From: Photorhabdus luminescens subsp. luminescens
GTDB lineage: Bacteria; Pseudomonadota; Gammaproteobacteria; Enterobacterales; Enterobacteriaceae
Length of the DNA stretch: 64,000 bases
Reading direction: 5' to 3'
Assembly: GCF_001083805.1 (NCBI RefSeq)
Contig: NZ_JXSK01000001.1
Location: 62,001 to 126,000, forward strand
How positions within the stretch are numbered: position 1 is the first letter of the stretch; every line of letters begins with the position of its first letter. The translations under genes were made by a program, and so were the position numbers. Positions 26,839 through 36,527 of the stretch are shown here, piece by piece. The notes under the pieces were generated by a model. The model saw nothing but the letters and a program-made list of their open reading frames with translations, was not told where the DNA came from and searched no databases.

Positions 26839-27390
26839 CTAAAGTGGTTCAAGAATACTAATACTGCCTTGTGCATTTAGATCTGTACATAACTTATTAA
26901 ACGCCTGCTTAATAATTATGCCGTCATCCTCTAATAGACTATGGGCGGTAATCTGGATCTGCAACCGAGCAGGGATATCGCCTTCTGGCGGCTGTGTTTT
27001 TGATACCAGTTCAGCAATATTAAAATCCTGTGTGGTAAACAGACTGGTAAACTGTTCGACAATACCGGGTGAATCATCAACATCAACCTTAACGGAGACC
27101 GTGGAAGGAAATGTTGTATGGGTATCGCACTTTGTGCGCTTCATGACGATAAGAAGATCGAGCTCGGCTCCTTTCTGCGGTAGTGAGGATTCAATCATTG
27201 TGATAGCGTTCCAGCTACCGGAAAGCAGCATAATGAAGGTGAATTCCTCACCGAACATGGCTAAGCGGCTGTCTTCAATGTTACAACCACACTCACTCAC
27301 AAGACGAGTAATGGTGTTGACGATACCCGGACGGTCAACGCCTAAAGCGGTTATAACGAGAAAATGTTGTTCTGATTGTGGCAAAGTCAC
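26839..27390 (-). CDS. gcvR: Glycine cleavage system repressor GcvR
   Basis: The 183-residue protein has two ACT domains: the first begins HFLVITALGVDRPGIVNTITRLV, the second SVKVDVDDSPGIVEQFTSLF. In E. coli GcvR binds GcvA and blocks activation of gcvTHP. It is transcribed divergently from dapA and upstream of bcp. Confidence 0.94.
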   Translation of the reverse strand: MTLPQSEQHFLVITALGVDRPGIVNTITRLVSECGCNIEDSRLAMFGEEFTFIMLLSGSWNAITMIESSLPQKGAELDLLIVMKRTKCDTHTTFPSTVSVKVDVDDSPGIVEQFTSLFTTQDFNIAELVSKTQPPEGDIPARLQIQITAHSLLEDDGIIIKQAFNKLCTDLNAQGSISILEPL

Positions 27391-27642
27391 TTTTCCTTCT
27401 CTGCTATGGTTTCGTTAAGGTAAACATAAAAAGGCTATACTGCCAAGGCCAATTGCATCAAAGTTGCGCTATTGTACTGCCATTCCCAGCCATTGAATTT
27501 CAACAAATTACTTTGGTTATCACTTCTTTTTAATAGAGGTTATCTGGTATTAACAAAATTCATTGAAATTCCGCGTTAAATAGTTTCCTTCTGGATGACT
27601 AAAAAGTACCATGAAGTTCTTGTTTGTATAGGGGGTTATGTA

Positions 27643-28542
27643 ATGTCTAGCGGGAGATTTGAATTTACAGGTAGCATTGTTGCGCTGGTAACACCAATGG
27701 ATGCGAACGGTCAGGTTGATAAGGCCAGTTTGAAAAAGTTAATCGATTACCATGTTGCTAGTGGGACATCAGCGATAGTCTCGGTAGGGACAACCGGCGA
27801 ATCTGCTACATTGAGTCATGATGAGCACGGTGATGTTGTTTTGACAACCGTAGAATTGGCTGATGGGCGTATTCCGGTTATTGCCGGAACAGGTGCAAAT
27901 GCGACTGCTGAGGCAATATCCCTAACGAAACGTTTTGAAAACAGCGGCGTTGTTGGTTGCCTAACGGTAACGCCTTATTATAATAAGCCGTCGCAAGAGG
28001 GTTTATATCAGCATTTTAAAACAATTGCTGAAAATACCGATTTACCACAAATTCTGTATAATGTGCCTTCTCGTACTGGGTGTGATCTGCTGCCGTCAAC
28101 TGTAGCGCGTTTGGCGAAGATTAAAAATATTGTCGCAATTAAAGAAGCTACAGGGAACTTAAATCGTGTTAGTCAAATCCAAGAATTGGTTAATGATGAT
28201 AGTTTCATCTTATTGAGTGGCGACGATGCAAGTGGATTGGATTTTATTCAGCTTGGCGGCAAAGGGGTTATTTCTGTTACTGCAAACATTGCAGCGCCTG
28301 AAGTGGCTAAGTTTTGTGAATTGGCATTAAACGGCCAGTTTGCAGAGGCGCGTAAGGTAAATAATCGCCTGATGGATTTACATCGTCAGCTATTTGTTGA
28401 ACCTAACCCGATTCCAGTTAAATGGGGATGTTACAAACTGGGTTTGATTGCTGGTGACACCGTGCGTCTGCCGATGACGCCATTGACAGATGCAGGAAAA
28501 GTCTCAGTTGAAAAAGCCTTGAAAACGGCCGGATTACTGTAA
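27643..28542 (+). CDS. dapA: 4-Hydroxy-tetrahydrodipicolinate synthase
   Basis: The protein has 299 residues from the ATG at 27643, with GGGGG seven bases upstream; the upstream in-frame start at 27595 would add 16 residues not in DapA. The TIM-barrel class I aldolase signatures are clear: [22 protein letters not shown] (catalytic Tyr) and [13 protein letters not shown] (Schiff-base Lys). It is the first step committed to lysine and diaminopimelate. bamC follows 16 bp downstream. Confidence 0.97.
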   Translation: MSSGRFEFTGSIVALVTPMDANGQVDKASLKKLIDYHVASGTSAIVSVGTTGESATLSHDEHGDVVLTTVELADGRIPVIAGTGANATAEAISLTKRFENSGVVGCLTVTPYYNKPSQEGLYQHFKTIAENTDLPQILYNVPSRTGCDLLPSTVARLAKIKNIVAIKEATGNLNRVSQIQELVNDDSFILLSGDDASGLDFIQLGGKGVISVTANIAAPEVAKFCELALNGQFAEARKVNNRLMDLHRQLFVEPNPIPVKWGCYKLGLIAGDTVRLPMTPLTDAGKVSVEKALKTAGLL

Positions 28543-28558
28543 AATTTAGGGAATTTTA

Positions 28559-29608
28559 ATGGCAATATTGTTGCAAAAATCGAAGGTGATAAAGGTTGCT
28601 GGTATGTCACTTGTCGTGTTATTGGCAGCCTGTTCTGGCGACCAAAGTTATAAGCGCCAAGTCAATGATGATGACACATATCTTGAAACACCTCCCCTGA
28701 AGGCGTTGAAAGTTCCTGCGGGTATGGTATTGCCATTGCAGAATGGTGAATATGATATTCCAGCAATATCCTCTAAAGGGCAGGTTGGGAAAGCGCTTGA
28801 TATTCGCCCGCCATCTCAGGCACTGGCCCTGTTGAGTGGTTCCCGTACTGAAAACAGTGCAAAGAGCAGTAAATTGCTGCTTGAAAGCACGCCTGAGAAT
28901 AGTCATCTGTGGTCACAGATTAACAATGTTCTGTTGAAAAAAGGTTATCCAATTAGCCAACGCGATGATGCTAGCCAGACATTGACAACTGATTGGATCG
29001 ATTGGCCGCGTGCAGATGAAAATGTTCCATATCAGACTCGTCATCGTATTAATGTTGTACGCCAGAGCTATCAGATTGAATTATCCGTTACTAATGAAGG
29101 GCTGAGACAAGGTGATCGACAGGTCACTGATCCTATTGAAATCCAGCGTTATAACTCACTGATGCTCAATGAATTAATTGAAGGTGTGAACCAACAGCGC
29201 GAACGCATTAGCGATGATGCTGTGGCGCGTAATCTAGGCCCATTGGAGGTACAGAGTGGCGGTGATACTTCTGGATTACCTCAGATGATTGTTCGTGCGC
29301 CATATAATATTGTTTGGGATAGATTACCGGCCGCACTGGAAAAAGTAGGCATGAAAGTGGGTAGCCGCAGCCGTTCAACCGGGGCTATTACTGTGACTTA
29401 TAAAAGCCTCAGTTCATCTAGCTGGAAATCAATGGGGGTTAGTGAACCATCCATTAGTGAAGGTGATTACAAATTACAGGTTGGTGATTTGAATAACCGG
29501 AGCAGCTTACAGTTTATTAGTGATAAAGGTAAACCGTTGACCCAATCACAAAATGATGAATTGGTTGCAGCGTTGAAAGCCGCTTTCAGCCAGACCGCAG
29601 GATTATAA
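28559..29608 (+). CDS. bamC: Outer membrane assembly lipoprotein BamC
   Basis: The 349-residue protein has a lipoprotein signal with LLAAC lipobox (Cys at about residue 22). It continues with the unstructured BamC segment (YKRQVNDDDTYLETPPLKAL) and two helix-grip domains. It is part of the BamABCDE complex. The dapA-bamC pairing is the usual enterobacterial one. Confidence 0.95.
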   Translation: MAILLQKSKVIKVAGMSLVVLLAACSGDQSYKRQVNDDDTYLETPPLKALKVPAGMVLPLQNGEYDIPAISSKGQVGKALDIRPPSQALALLSGSRTENSAKSSKLLLESTPENSHLWSQINNVLLKKGYPISQRDDASQTLTTDWIDWPRADENVPYQTRHRINVVRQSYQIELSVTNEGLRQGDRQVTDPIEIQRYNSLMLNELIEGVNQQRERISDDAVARNLGPLEVQSGGDTSGLPQMIVRAPYNIVWDRLPAALEKVGMKVGSRSRSTGAITVTYKSLSSSSWKSMGVSEPSISEGDYKLQVGDLNNRSSLQFISDKGKPLTQSQNDELVAALKAAFSQTAGL

Positions 29609-29629
29609 GCTAGCCCCTCAGATTATTGG

Positions 29630-29659
29630 CAAAGCGCTGGCTGTTTAGTTAGCGCTTTG
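29630..29659 (+). terminator. Inverted repeat after bamC
   Basis: CAAAGCGCT (29630-29638) pairs perfectly with AGCGCTTTG (29651-29659), 22 bp past the bamC stop. Only a short T-run follows, so this is a probable but weak terminator. Confidence 0.5.
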
Positions 29660-29662
29660 ATT

Positions 29663-29680
29663 TAACATAGCGCTGTGTTA
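29663..29680. repeat. 18-bp palindrome in the bamC-purC gap
   Basis: TAACATAGCGCTGTGTTA is palindromic with one mismatched pair. The rest of the 390-bp gap to purC is AT-rich, and I see no gene, PurR box or other structure in it. Confidence 0.45.
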
Positions 29681-30052
29681 AGAATATCCCCTTCATATAA
29701 TTTCTTCCTGAAACTCAGGAAATTCAAATTAATATCGCTGACTATCGTTGGTTACCATATTGCTAAGATATTCACGGTATTTTGGGTTCTTAACGATCCA
29801 GAAATACAGAATCGAGCAATTTTTTTGTTAGCTTTACTTACCATATAACCTTTGAGGATAAGTTTTTCGAAGGTCATCAGCTTGCCTTGAGATTGATAGG
29901 CAGACGGTTTTTTAGCATGAAATTTGGCTGTTTTTTAGACTAATCAGATAACTATAGAAAAAATCAGCCCTTTGGACAGGATTTTATCGACAATCTGTTT
30001 TATTATTTATCTATGGTGTTTATACAATAGTAATATCTCTGGAGTATATAAG

Positions 30053-30766
30053 ATGCAAAAAAAAGCTGAGTTGTATCGTGGAAAGGCAAAAACGGTGTAC
30101 ACCACGGACGATCCTGATTTGCTAGTACTGGAGTTCCGTAATGATACATCAGCGTTGGATGGCGAACGTATTGAACAGTTTGATCGTAAAGGGATGGTGA
30201 ACAATAAATTTAACCATTTCATTATGAGCAAATTGGCAGAAGCAGGGATTCCGACGCAAATGGAGCGTCTGTTATCGGACACTGAGGTATTAGTTAAAAA
30301 GCTGGATATGGTGCCGGTTGAATGTGTTATTCGCAATCGGGCTGCGGGTTCATTAGTTAGACGCCTTGGTATTGAGGAAGGTTTGGTATTGAATCCACCT
30401 CTGTTCGATCTGTTTCTGAAAAATGATGCTAAGCACGATCCAATGGTGAATGAATCTTATTGTGAAACTTTTGGTTGGGTTAGCAAAGAACATCTAGCTG
30501 AAATGAAAGAATTGAGCTACAAGGCTAATGAAGTATTGAGCAAATTGTTTGATGATGCTGGTTTGATTTTGGTTGACTTCAAACTGGAATTTGGTTTGTT
30601 CAAAGGTCAGATAGTTCTAGGGGATGAATTCTCTCCTGATGGCAGCCGTTTGTGGGACAAAGAGACGTTGAACAAAATGGATAAAGATCGCTTCCGTCAA
30701 AGCCTTGGTGGCCTAATTGAAGCGTATGAGGAAGTAGCGCGCCGTATCGGTGTTATTTTGGACTAA
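30053..30766 (+). CDS. purC: SAICAR synthetase
   Basis: The protein has 237 residues from the ATG at 30053 ([20 protein letters not shown]), with GGAG eight bases upstream. The longer frame from 29972 is not PurC-like. The conserved [24 protein letters not shown] and LVDFKLEFG segments are present. It joins CAIR and aspartate in purine synthesis. Confidence 0.97.
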   Translation: MQKKAELYRGKAKTVYTTDDPDLLVLEFRNDTSALDGERIEQFDRKGMVNNKFNHFIMSKLAEAGIPTQMERLLSDTEVLVKKLDMVPVECVIRNRAAGSLVRRLGIEEGLVLNPPLFDLFLKNDAKHDPMVNESYCETFGWVSKEHLAEMKELSYKANEVLSKLFDDAGLILVDFKLEFGLFKGQIVLGDEFSPDGSRLWDKETLNKMDKDRFRQSLGGLIEAYEEVARRIGVILD

Positions 30767-30784
30767 TTACGCAAACGATTACTT

Positions 30785-30803
30785 GGGCCGAAAGGCCCTT
30801 TTT
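30785..30803 (+). terminator. Rho-independent terminator after purC
   Basis: GGGCC-GAAA-GGCCC followed by five T residues, 18 bp past the stop. Confidence 0.92.
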
Positions 30804-31375
30804 ATTGGCTCAAGTGATTCTGGTTGTAATTTTTTCATTGGCTTTTTATGACCAAATATTATCCGACAATGAAGTAGTTAATATGAATTAATCCAATTAT
30901 AGAATAGACTACCTCTTTGTAAGAGGTGATTTGCTTAAGTTTAGAACAATTTAAGGCATGTTAATATTGAATAGGAATTCATTTATATAATCGCTATATA
31001 TTTAAAAAATCATTATAATTCATTGGAATTATTGTTATTTTTTACTCCATCTATGATTTGTTGTTTGGAATAAATTATTTATTATTCATATTGGCGAGAT
31101 ATTTTACAATTAGTATATTAAATAACCTAATAAAGGTATTGACATTGTAAAATAAGGTATCAATTTTATTTTTCGGCTATTTTCTTGTGATAGCGTTTAT
31201 AAACATTTCAATCAGATCGTGATAAATGCGAATATTTTGCGATAATTGCATTTTGCTAAATGTGAACCAGATCTTACTGTTGTGATCGATCTGTTATTAA
31301 TAACCTTGATGTTGGCTGCATACACTGATGTTGCAAATAACATCGTTAATTTTGATGAGGTGCCATAACCTAAAG
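30804..31375. other. AT-rich gap between purC and the ABC exporter genes
   Basis: This stretch contains no convincing gene. A small hairpin (ACCTCTT/AAGAGGT, 30911-30927) is the only structure I noticed. It marks the left junction of the 19-kb accessory locus and must hold the promoter of the exporter pair. Confidence 0.5.
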
Positions 31376-33106
31376 ATGAAAAGCGTGATGTCAGAGAATT
31401 TAACTGTATGGCGGGTATTGTTACAAAGCGCCATACCATTTAAGGGGACTGTTCTATGTGCGTTTTTGGCCTTAACCGTTACATTATCGTGTGATCTAAG
31501 CGGTCCTTATATTATCAGGAACTATGTTGATAAGGCGACATCAGGGACGACTGTTGATCAACTTATCATGTTGGCAATCATTTATGTTTTTATTGCGTCG
31601 ATTGGTGTTATCGGTAATTTGGTAACCAGTTACATGAGCACCAAAGCCGGTTGGGGTATTGCTGATACTATTAGATATAAGCTTTTTCGCCATGTGATGA
31701 CAGTGTTGCCTGTATTGGAAATAGAACGACGATCACAGGGAGAGTTGCTGGAAAATATCGAAGGTAACGCAGATATTATAGGAAAAACGATTTCTAAAGC
31801 AGGCTTCAAAGCCATTGCTAATTTAGCGCTGACATTAGGGACATTGATAATTATATTCAGCGTTATGCCTCAGGCAGGTATTGCCATAACTGTCGTCGTC
31901 ATACTAGTAGCATATGTGTTGATTCAATTAACCAGACTTTCTGTCCGTCGCTGGCTAATTGCGCGAAATGAAAAAGCCCGAATCTTTGGTTTTGTCGGTG
32001 ATTCATTACATGCAATGGATGATTTACAACCATTGTCCCAGGCGCATTGGCCTGCCATTGCATTTCGTAAAATGTTGTCAATATTGCTCAAATTTGAACG
32101 TAGCGCTTATATTGGCGGCAGGGCTTTTTGGCCAATTACTCAGCTCTTTTTTGCACTCTGTTTCGGTATCGGGTTTGGCTTTGGGCTTCAGTTACTTGGT
32201 GAGAACAGTTTAAGTATCGGTACATTAACGATGGTTTATCTCTATGTTGATAAACTTCGGGAACCGGTGGAGGATATGTCATCAGAAATAGAGTTGATAC
32301 AGAAATTGTTTGCTGCTTTGTCACTTTCGGCAAAAATGTTAAATGAAGGTACTCCTGATAAATCATCGGATAATTTATTGCCTGATGGTCCTCTCTCGAT
32401 CCATTTCGATAATGTTGATTTCAGTTATAACGGAGAAGAAGCGCAAGTTTTGCATGGCGTTAATTTTTACGTCGCTCCGGGGAGTAAAATTGGCATTATT
32501 GGTAGAACGGGGGCGGGAAAAAGTACCATTCTTAATTTGATGTGTGGATTTGCGCGACCTGATTCAGGAAGAGTGACCATTGGCAATGTCGATGTCTCAA
32601 CGATTAAACCTGAGGAGTTTGCAAAAAAGATTGCTGTCTTGAGCCAGCGTTCTCATCTGTTTTCCGCAACATTGCGGGAAAATTTAACGCTTTTCAGTAG
32701 TGAAATATCTGACGACCAAATTTGGGCGGTTCTGCAAGAATTAGATGCGCTTGAATGGGTTAGGGCATTACCTGATAGTCTTGATACACAGGTTGGTACT
32801 AATGGTCTGATGCTATCAGCAGGAGAAATTCAAATGATAGCGGGCGCCAGAGTGATGTTGCAGCATTGCTCGTTAGTGATTATTGATGAAGGAACTTCTC
32901 AACTTGATCCCCGAATGGAAGAGAGTTGGCTGAAATTGCTTGAAAAGTTAAGCCGCAATTGCACTGTCGTGATGGTTGCACATCGCCTTCACACGCTTTC
33001 GGTGGTTGATGAAATTATCATTATCGATGATGGGCGGATTCAACAACGAATCCCTGAAACAGAAATCGCAATGTTAACGAGTAATCATGATGGGCTCATG
33101 GTATGA
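31376..33106 (+). CDS. ABC exporter half-transporter 1 (permease-ATPase)
   Basis: The protein has 576 residues from the ATG at 31376; a start at 31388 (MSENLTVW) is equally possible, as neither has a strong ribosome site. An N-terminal six-helix type I exporter domain (to about 320) is followed by a nucleotide-binding domain. That domain has Walker A GRTGAGKST, a non-canonical signature LSAGE in place of LSGGQ, and a normal Walker B with catalytic Glu (VIIDEGTS). It overlaps the next half-transporter by 4 bp. Heterodimers of this kind export siderophores or peptides. Here it borders an NRPS and dihydroxybenzoate locus. Confidence 0.85.
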   Translation: MKSVMSENLTVWRVLLQSAIPFKGTVLCAFLALTVTLSCDLSGPYIIRNYVDKATSGTTVDQLIMLAIIYVFIASIGVIGNLVTSYMSTKAGWGIADTIRYKLFRHVMTVLPVLEIERRSQGELLENIEGNADIIGKTISKAGFKAIANLALTLGTLIIIFSVMPQAGIAITVVVILVAYVLIQLTRLSVRRWLIARNEKARIFGFVGDSLHAMDDLQPLSQAHWPAIAFRKMLSILLKFERSAYIGGRAFWPITQLFFALCFGIGFGFGLQLLGENSLSIGTLTMVYLYVDKLREPVEDMSSEIELIQKLFAALSLSAKMLNEGTPDKSSDNLLPDGPLSIHFDNVDFSYNGEEAQVLHGVNFYVAPGSKIGIIGRTGAGKSTILNLMCGFARPDSGRVTIGNVDVSTIKPEEFAKKIAVLSQRSHLFSATLRENLTLFSSEISDDQIWAVLQELDALEWVRALPDSLDTQVGTNGLMLSAGEIQMIAGARVMLQHCSLVIIDEGTSQLDPRMEESWLKLLEKLSRNCTVVMVAHRLHTLSVVDEIIIIDDGRIQQRIPETEIAMLTSNHDGLMV

Positions 33107-34755
33107 CTATATCCAATGTATCAACTAAACTGAAAATGTTACCGGCCTTGACTGAGCTGATAAAAAAGTTTGCTCCTCTCTATTTCATTACCATGTTTGT
33201 GTGGACACTGATGCATGGTTTTCCTCTGTTGATTGGTTACCAAATCAGCAAATTACTTGATAGAGCGATGAATGAGCCGACTAACCCTGTCGTCTGGTGG
33301 TTGCTTGCTTCGGCGATTGCAACTATGGTTTTGCGATCGCTATTTTTATTCTTGGGATTAACCTTTGATTTTACGTTGATCTTCAAGGTCAGCGCTTATC
33401 TGAAAGAACGGGTTTTGTGGGGAGTGAGCCATTGTTCCCACAATCAGAGACAGGCTTTTTCTCAAGGCGATATTCTGAACCGTATTCGTGATGATAGTGA
33501 TGAAATTGCGGAATTTCTGAGTTGGACTTCTGATTTTATTTACCGTGCATTACTTTTAATTATCGCATTAGTTGTGCTTATCAACACTGACATAATAACC
33601 ACACTTGCTCTTATGCCTATGATTGTGGGCCTGTGGGTCGGGGCGATACTTAAACGCAAGGTAGGGAATTTACAGAAGAGTAAACGTCAATCGCAAGGGG
33701 ACATTGCCGGCAAGATTACTGATGTCTTAACGGGAATACGCGATCTGCGCCTTGGTAATAAAATGGAAGGGCAGATTGAGCGGTTATCGCAGAAATTTGT
33801 CAATCGACGGGCTATTCAAGCCAAACATCAGGTATTTACTGACCTTCTTTCTGGGCTGTTCAAAAATATTGTCATACTTGGGACGTCGGCTGTTTTATTG
33901 ATAGTAAGTAAACGAATCGTCGATGGCAGTTTTACTGTAGGTAATTTGGCACTGTTTTTGACCTATATCGGCTGGATCAGTGAACAGATACTTTTCTTTG
34001 GTCGGTCAGTTGCCTATTACAAAAATGCTGATGTGTGTTACGGACGAATCAGACAGTTTCTGGCAAATGAAGTAGATAAAAAAGAAACCAAAGAATATGG
34101 GCAAGGTGAAATTCTGCATAAGCTGAGCGTTAGTCATCTGACATATTCCAAAAACCAACCCCCGGTTTCATTTGAGGCAACAGCTAATCAGGTTATTGGC
34201 ATTGTTGGTGATATTGGTTCGGGTAAGACCGCCTTTTTGCGTTACCTGATTGGTCTGGAAAAATCCAGTTCCGGCAGTGTGCTTTGGAATAACAAAGAGG
34301 TTCTGGGAAATGAAAACTGGTGGCGGAATCCACGTATCGGATATGCCAGGCAGAAAGCGGGGTTTTTTGGTGGAACCGTAAGACAAAACCTCGCGTTGGG
34401 TGATAAAGATATCGATGATGATGTCATGGTGCGGGCGCTGGAGGCAGTCGGTCTGACGCCCGGCTCATATGAATTGCCAGAAGGGCTTGATACCGTTATT
34501 AATTCTGGCAGTGCCGGTCAATTATCTGGCGGCCAGCGTCAACGTTTGGCATTGGCCCGGATGTTATGTCGTCCTGCTGACGTTTATATTGTTGATAACT
34601 GTGATTCGTCATTAGATACGGATACGGCCCGTAGTTTATGGACTGTTTTACCTGAGCGCTGGCCCGGTCTGTGGATTGTTGTTTCGCATAATGCCGATCT
34701 TCTCGCTAAAGCGGATCATATTGTTACCGTTCAACAGCGGAGAGAGTTAACATAA
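33103..34755 (+). CDS. ABC exporter half-transporter 2 (permease-ATPase)
   Basis: The 550-residue partner of the preceding gene is translationally coupled through ATGGTATGA. The membrane domain precedes a nucleotide-binding domain with Walker A GDIGSGKT and a perfect LSGGQRQRLALARML signature. Its Walker B reads YIVDNCDSS, with Asn in the catalytic Glu position. The pair should have one consensus and one degenerate ATP site, typical of asymmetric heterodimeric exporters. Substrate unknown; a product of the adjacent biosynthetic genes is the likely cargo. Confidence 0.85.
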   Translation: MTISNVSTKLKMLPALTELIKKFAPLYFITMFVWTLMHGFPLLIGYQISKLLDRAMNEPTNPVVWWLLASAIATMVLRSLFLFLGLTFDFTLIFKVSAYLKERVLWGVSHCSHNQRQAFSQGDILNRIRDDSDEIAEFLSWTSDFIYRALLLIIALVVLINTDIITTLALMPMIVGLWVGAILKRKVGNLQKSKRQSQGDIAGKITDVLTGIRDLRLGNKMEGQIERLSQKFVNRRAIQAKHQVFTDLLSGLFKNIVILGTSAVLLIVSKRIVDGSFTVGNLALFLTYIGWISEQILFFGRSVAYYKNADVCYGRIRQFLANEVDKKETKEYGQGEILHKLSVSHLTYSKNQPPVSFEATANQVIGIVGDIGSGKTAFLRYLIGLEKSSSGSVLWNNKEVLGNENWWRNPRIGYARQKAGFFGGTVRQNLALGDKDIDDDVMVRALEAVGLTPGSYELPEGLDTVINSGSAGQLSGGQRQRLALARMLCRPADVYIVDNCDSSLDTDTARSLWTVLPERWPGLWIVVSHNADLLAKADHIVTVQQRRELT

Positions 34756-34765
34756 TCCATTGGAT

Positions 34766-34797
34766 ATCCACTCCTGGCTAAGTCGGTAGGAGTGGAT
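34766..34797 (+). terminator. Hairpin after the ABC exporter pair
   Basis: ATCCACTCCT (34766-34775) pairs perfectly with AGGAGTGGAT (34788-34797). It lies 11 bp beyond the stop of half-transporter 2. There is no T-tract, so terminator function is only likely. Confidence 0.5.
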
Positions 34798-34846
34798 GTC
34801 AATAATGAAATGGTATATATTTTTTTATATCAAACGAGGAGGGACT

Positions 34847-34954
34847 ATGGGTAAACAAGCTGTTTTTACTATGAAACTTGAATCAGATCTGCGTGATCAC
34901 GACGTAAAAGCGATTTTTGCGGCTCGAAGAGAACAGGTTAAGGCTCGTAAGTGA
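34847..34954 (+). pseudogene. ParD/RHH-type antitoxin with internal deletion (35 codons)
   Basis: GAGGAGGG precedes an ATG whose product starts MGKQAVFTMKLESDLRD, the start of a ribbon-helix-helix antitoxin. It then jumps to VKAIFAARREQVKARK, the end of that family. The central helices (normally about 40-50 residues) are missing. The stop overlaps the GTG of a ParE-like remnant (GTGA), preserving the operon arrangement. It is unlikely to bind DNA or toxin normally. Confidence 0.7.
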
Positions 34955-35061
34955 ACGTAATTTGGACACCTCAGGCGCTTTGCGATAGCGAGGCAATATG
35001 GGAGTGACTGGTTTTTGTCTGGATTTTAGCTTTAGTGCATACATCACGGTTGTGGCCGTAG
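34951..35061 (+). pseudogene. ParE/RelE-type toxin ghost: both ends kept, middle deleted
   Basis: From GTG 34951 the frame reads MNVIWTPQALCDSEAIWE, the start of a ParE/RelE toxin, then TGA at 35005-35007. The same frame goes on at once with LVFVWILALVHTSRLWP and TAG at 35059-35061, the typical ParE C-terminus (V/I-LALVHT-R-WP). About 60 central residues are therefore missing and a stop lies at the junction. A clear degraded toxin. Confidence 0.75.
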
Positions 35062-35077
35062 GAAGTTGAGTAATTAC

Positions 35078-36256
35078 ATGCTTATTAAAAACTTAATTGC
35101 CACATTGGAAGGTGAAATACAGATATTAATAACCACATTGCTTAATGAGCAATGGGAAGCAGCCAGGGAATTAATGAATGAATCATTGCGTATGGCGGCT
35201 GATGATTTAGCTTTAACTGTATTGGCAGACAGTTTGTGTAACTCAGATATCGATATTATTTATCGGCAGCAAGGTGCTTGTCATCTGCGGCTAAATACTC
35301 TCAATGGAAAGCTCAATCTTTATATTGGGATTAAAGATCGGCAAATTGATTCTCTCACATTATCTCGATGCCCAATACCTGATGCGTATGCAAAACAGGG
35401 TATTTTTATCGAAAAAACGTTAAAGACGTTTGGTCTTAGAGATGTCCCGGATGGTTTGGTATGTTTGCCATCGCCACATAATGTCAAAGCGCTTGTACTA
35501 TTGCTTGCGGGTTCTGGTCCGCATTCGATGGATTATGATGTTGGGCCTAATCCACTGTTTCGTATGTTGGCGCATGAATTAAGTCAATATGGCATTGCGA
35601 GTGTCCGTTTTGACAAACGCTATTACCGTATCCGGCAGAGAAATATGGACCCTGAGGTTGTCGATCTCAATACGGAAATTGTTGACGATGCTTGTAATAT
35701 TCTGACCGGTTTAATGGGACATATTGAATTACACGATGTACCAGTCTTTCTGGTTGGGCACAGTTTCGGCGGATATGTCAGCCCATTAATTGCAAAGAAC
35801 TTACAGCAAAAATCGGGTTTAAATATTACGGGCATTGCGATGTTGGCGGCGCCTTTCCGTAATTTACTCCGGGTGATTTTATCCCAATTACCCAGCGGGA
35901 AAGAGCAAGATACAGTATCTCTTGAGAGCTTTTTGTCAGTGCCGGATAGTTATCTCAAACAGATTGAGAATTATCATGCATTTGACTGCTTAAACAGCTT
36001 GCCTGCAATGCCGTTATTTTTTGCTCAGGGAGATCAGGATTTCCAGATTTTGCATAATGTTGATTTTACGATGTGGAAAACTGCACTGCAAAATAATAGG
36101 CAGGCAGAATTCAAACTCTACACTGGATTGAATCATATTTTATTGCCCACAATGGGGTGCGATGGTGGAGAGGATTATCTGCAACCAGGTCAGATCCCGG
36201 TGCAGGTAATTGCAGATTTGGCTGCATGGATCATCCACCATTCGTCAATGAAATAG
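35078..36256 (+). CDS. Alpha/beta-hydrolase family protein
   Basis: The protein has 392 residues from the ATG at 35078; a TTG at 35066 is an alternative. The N-terminal 110 residues form a DUF3887-like helical/NTF2-like segment (LLNEQWEAARELMNESLRM). The hydrolase core has the oxyanion strand LLLAGSGPHSMDYD, nucleophile elbow GHSFGGY, acid loop FFAQGDQD and a late His in GLNHILLP. No signal peptide is visible, so it should be cytoplasmic. In this locus it could be a thioesterase/esterase that releases or trims a product (inference). Confidence 0.8.
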   Translation: MLIKNLIATLEGEIQILITTLLNEQWEAARELMNESLRMAADDLALTVLADSLCNSDIDIIYRQQGACHLRLNTLNGKLNLYIGIKDRQIDSLTLSRCPIPDAYAKQGIFIEKTLKTFGLRDVPDGLVCLPSPHNVKALVLLLAGSGPHSMDYDVGPNPLFRMLAHELSQYGIASVRFDKRYYRIRQRNMDPEVVDLNTEIVDDACNILTGLMGHIELHDVPVFLVGHSFGGYVSPLIAKNLQQKSGLNITGIAMLAAPFRNLLRVILSQLPSGKEQDTVSLESFLSVPDSYLKQIENYHAFDCLNSLPAMPLFFAQGDQDFQILHNVDFTMWKTALQNNRQAEFKLYTGLNHILLPTMGCDGGEDYLQPGQIPVQVIADLAAWIIHHSSMK

Positions 36257-36262
36257 ACAGCG

Positions 36263-36493
36263 CTATTTATCTTTTTCGAGCAGTTTGACCCAATCGTTGA
36301 TTGTCGGCCAGCGGGCTAAATCTGCAAAGTTGGTTGGATAACCTGCATAATTCAGCCGATCAACTAGCATCAGCATTTTTACCGAATCGAAACCGATATC
36401 AAAAAGATTTTCATCCTCCGGTATTTCCTCTGCTTCTGGATGAAGCGCTCTGATTTCTCGATGTAAAACTTCATAGATAAGCTGATTTTTCAT
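36263..36493 (-). CDS. Stand-alone aryl carrier protein (ArCP)
   Basis: The protein has 76 residues from the ATG at 36493 (MKNQLIYEVLHREIRALH), with GGAG six bases upstream; the longer frame upstream is not carrier-like. ENLFDIGFDSVKMLMLVDRL carries the phosphopantetheine serine. The tail DLARWPTINDWVKLL strongly resembles the C-terminal ArCP domain of EntB/VibB (PTIDAWWKLL). It is the last gene of the NRPS operon and encodes the carrier half of what is a single EntB protein in enterobactin systems. The EntE-like ligase at 47354 should load it with dihydroxybenzoate. Confidence 0.85.
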   Translation of the reverse strand: MKNQLIYEVLHREIRALHPEAEEIPEDENLFDIGFDSVKMLMLVDRLNYAGYPTNFADLARWPTINDWVKLLEKDK

Positions 36494-36527
36494 TGTGTCT
36501 CCAAAAGGTGTTATGAAACAAAACAAG

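Noticed and set aside
30769-30784. ACGCAAACGATTACTT resembles a PurR box (13 of 16)
   Set aside because: It lies after the purC stop, next to the terminator, and its right half is poor; position and symmetry do not fit an operator.
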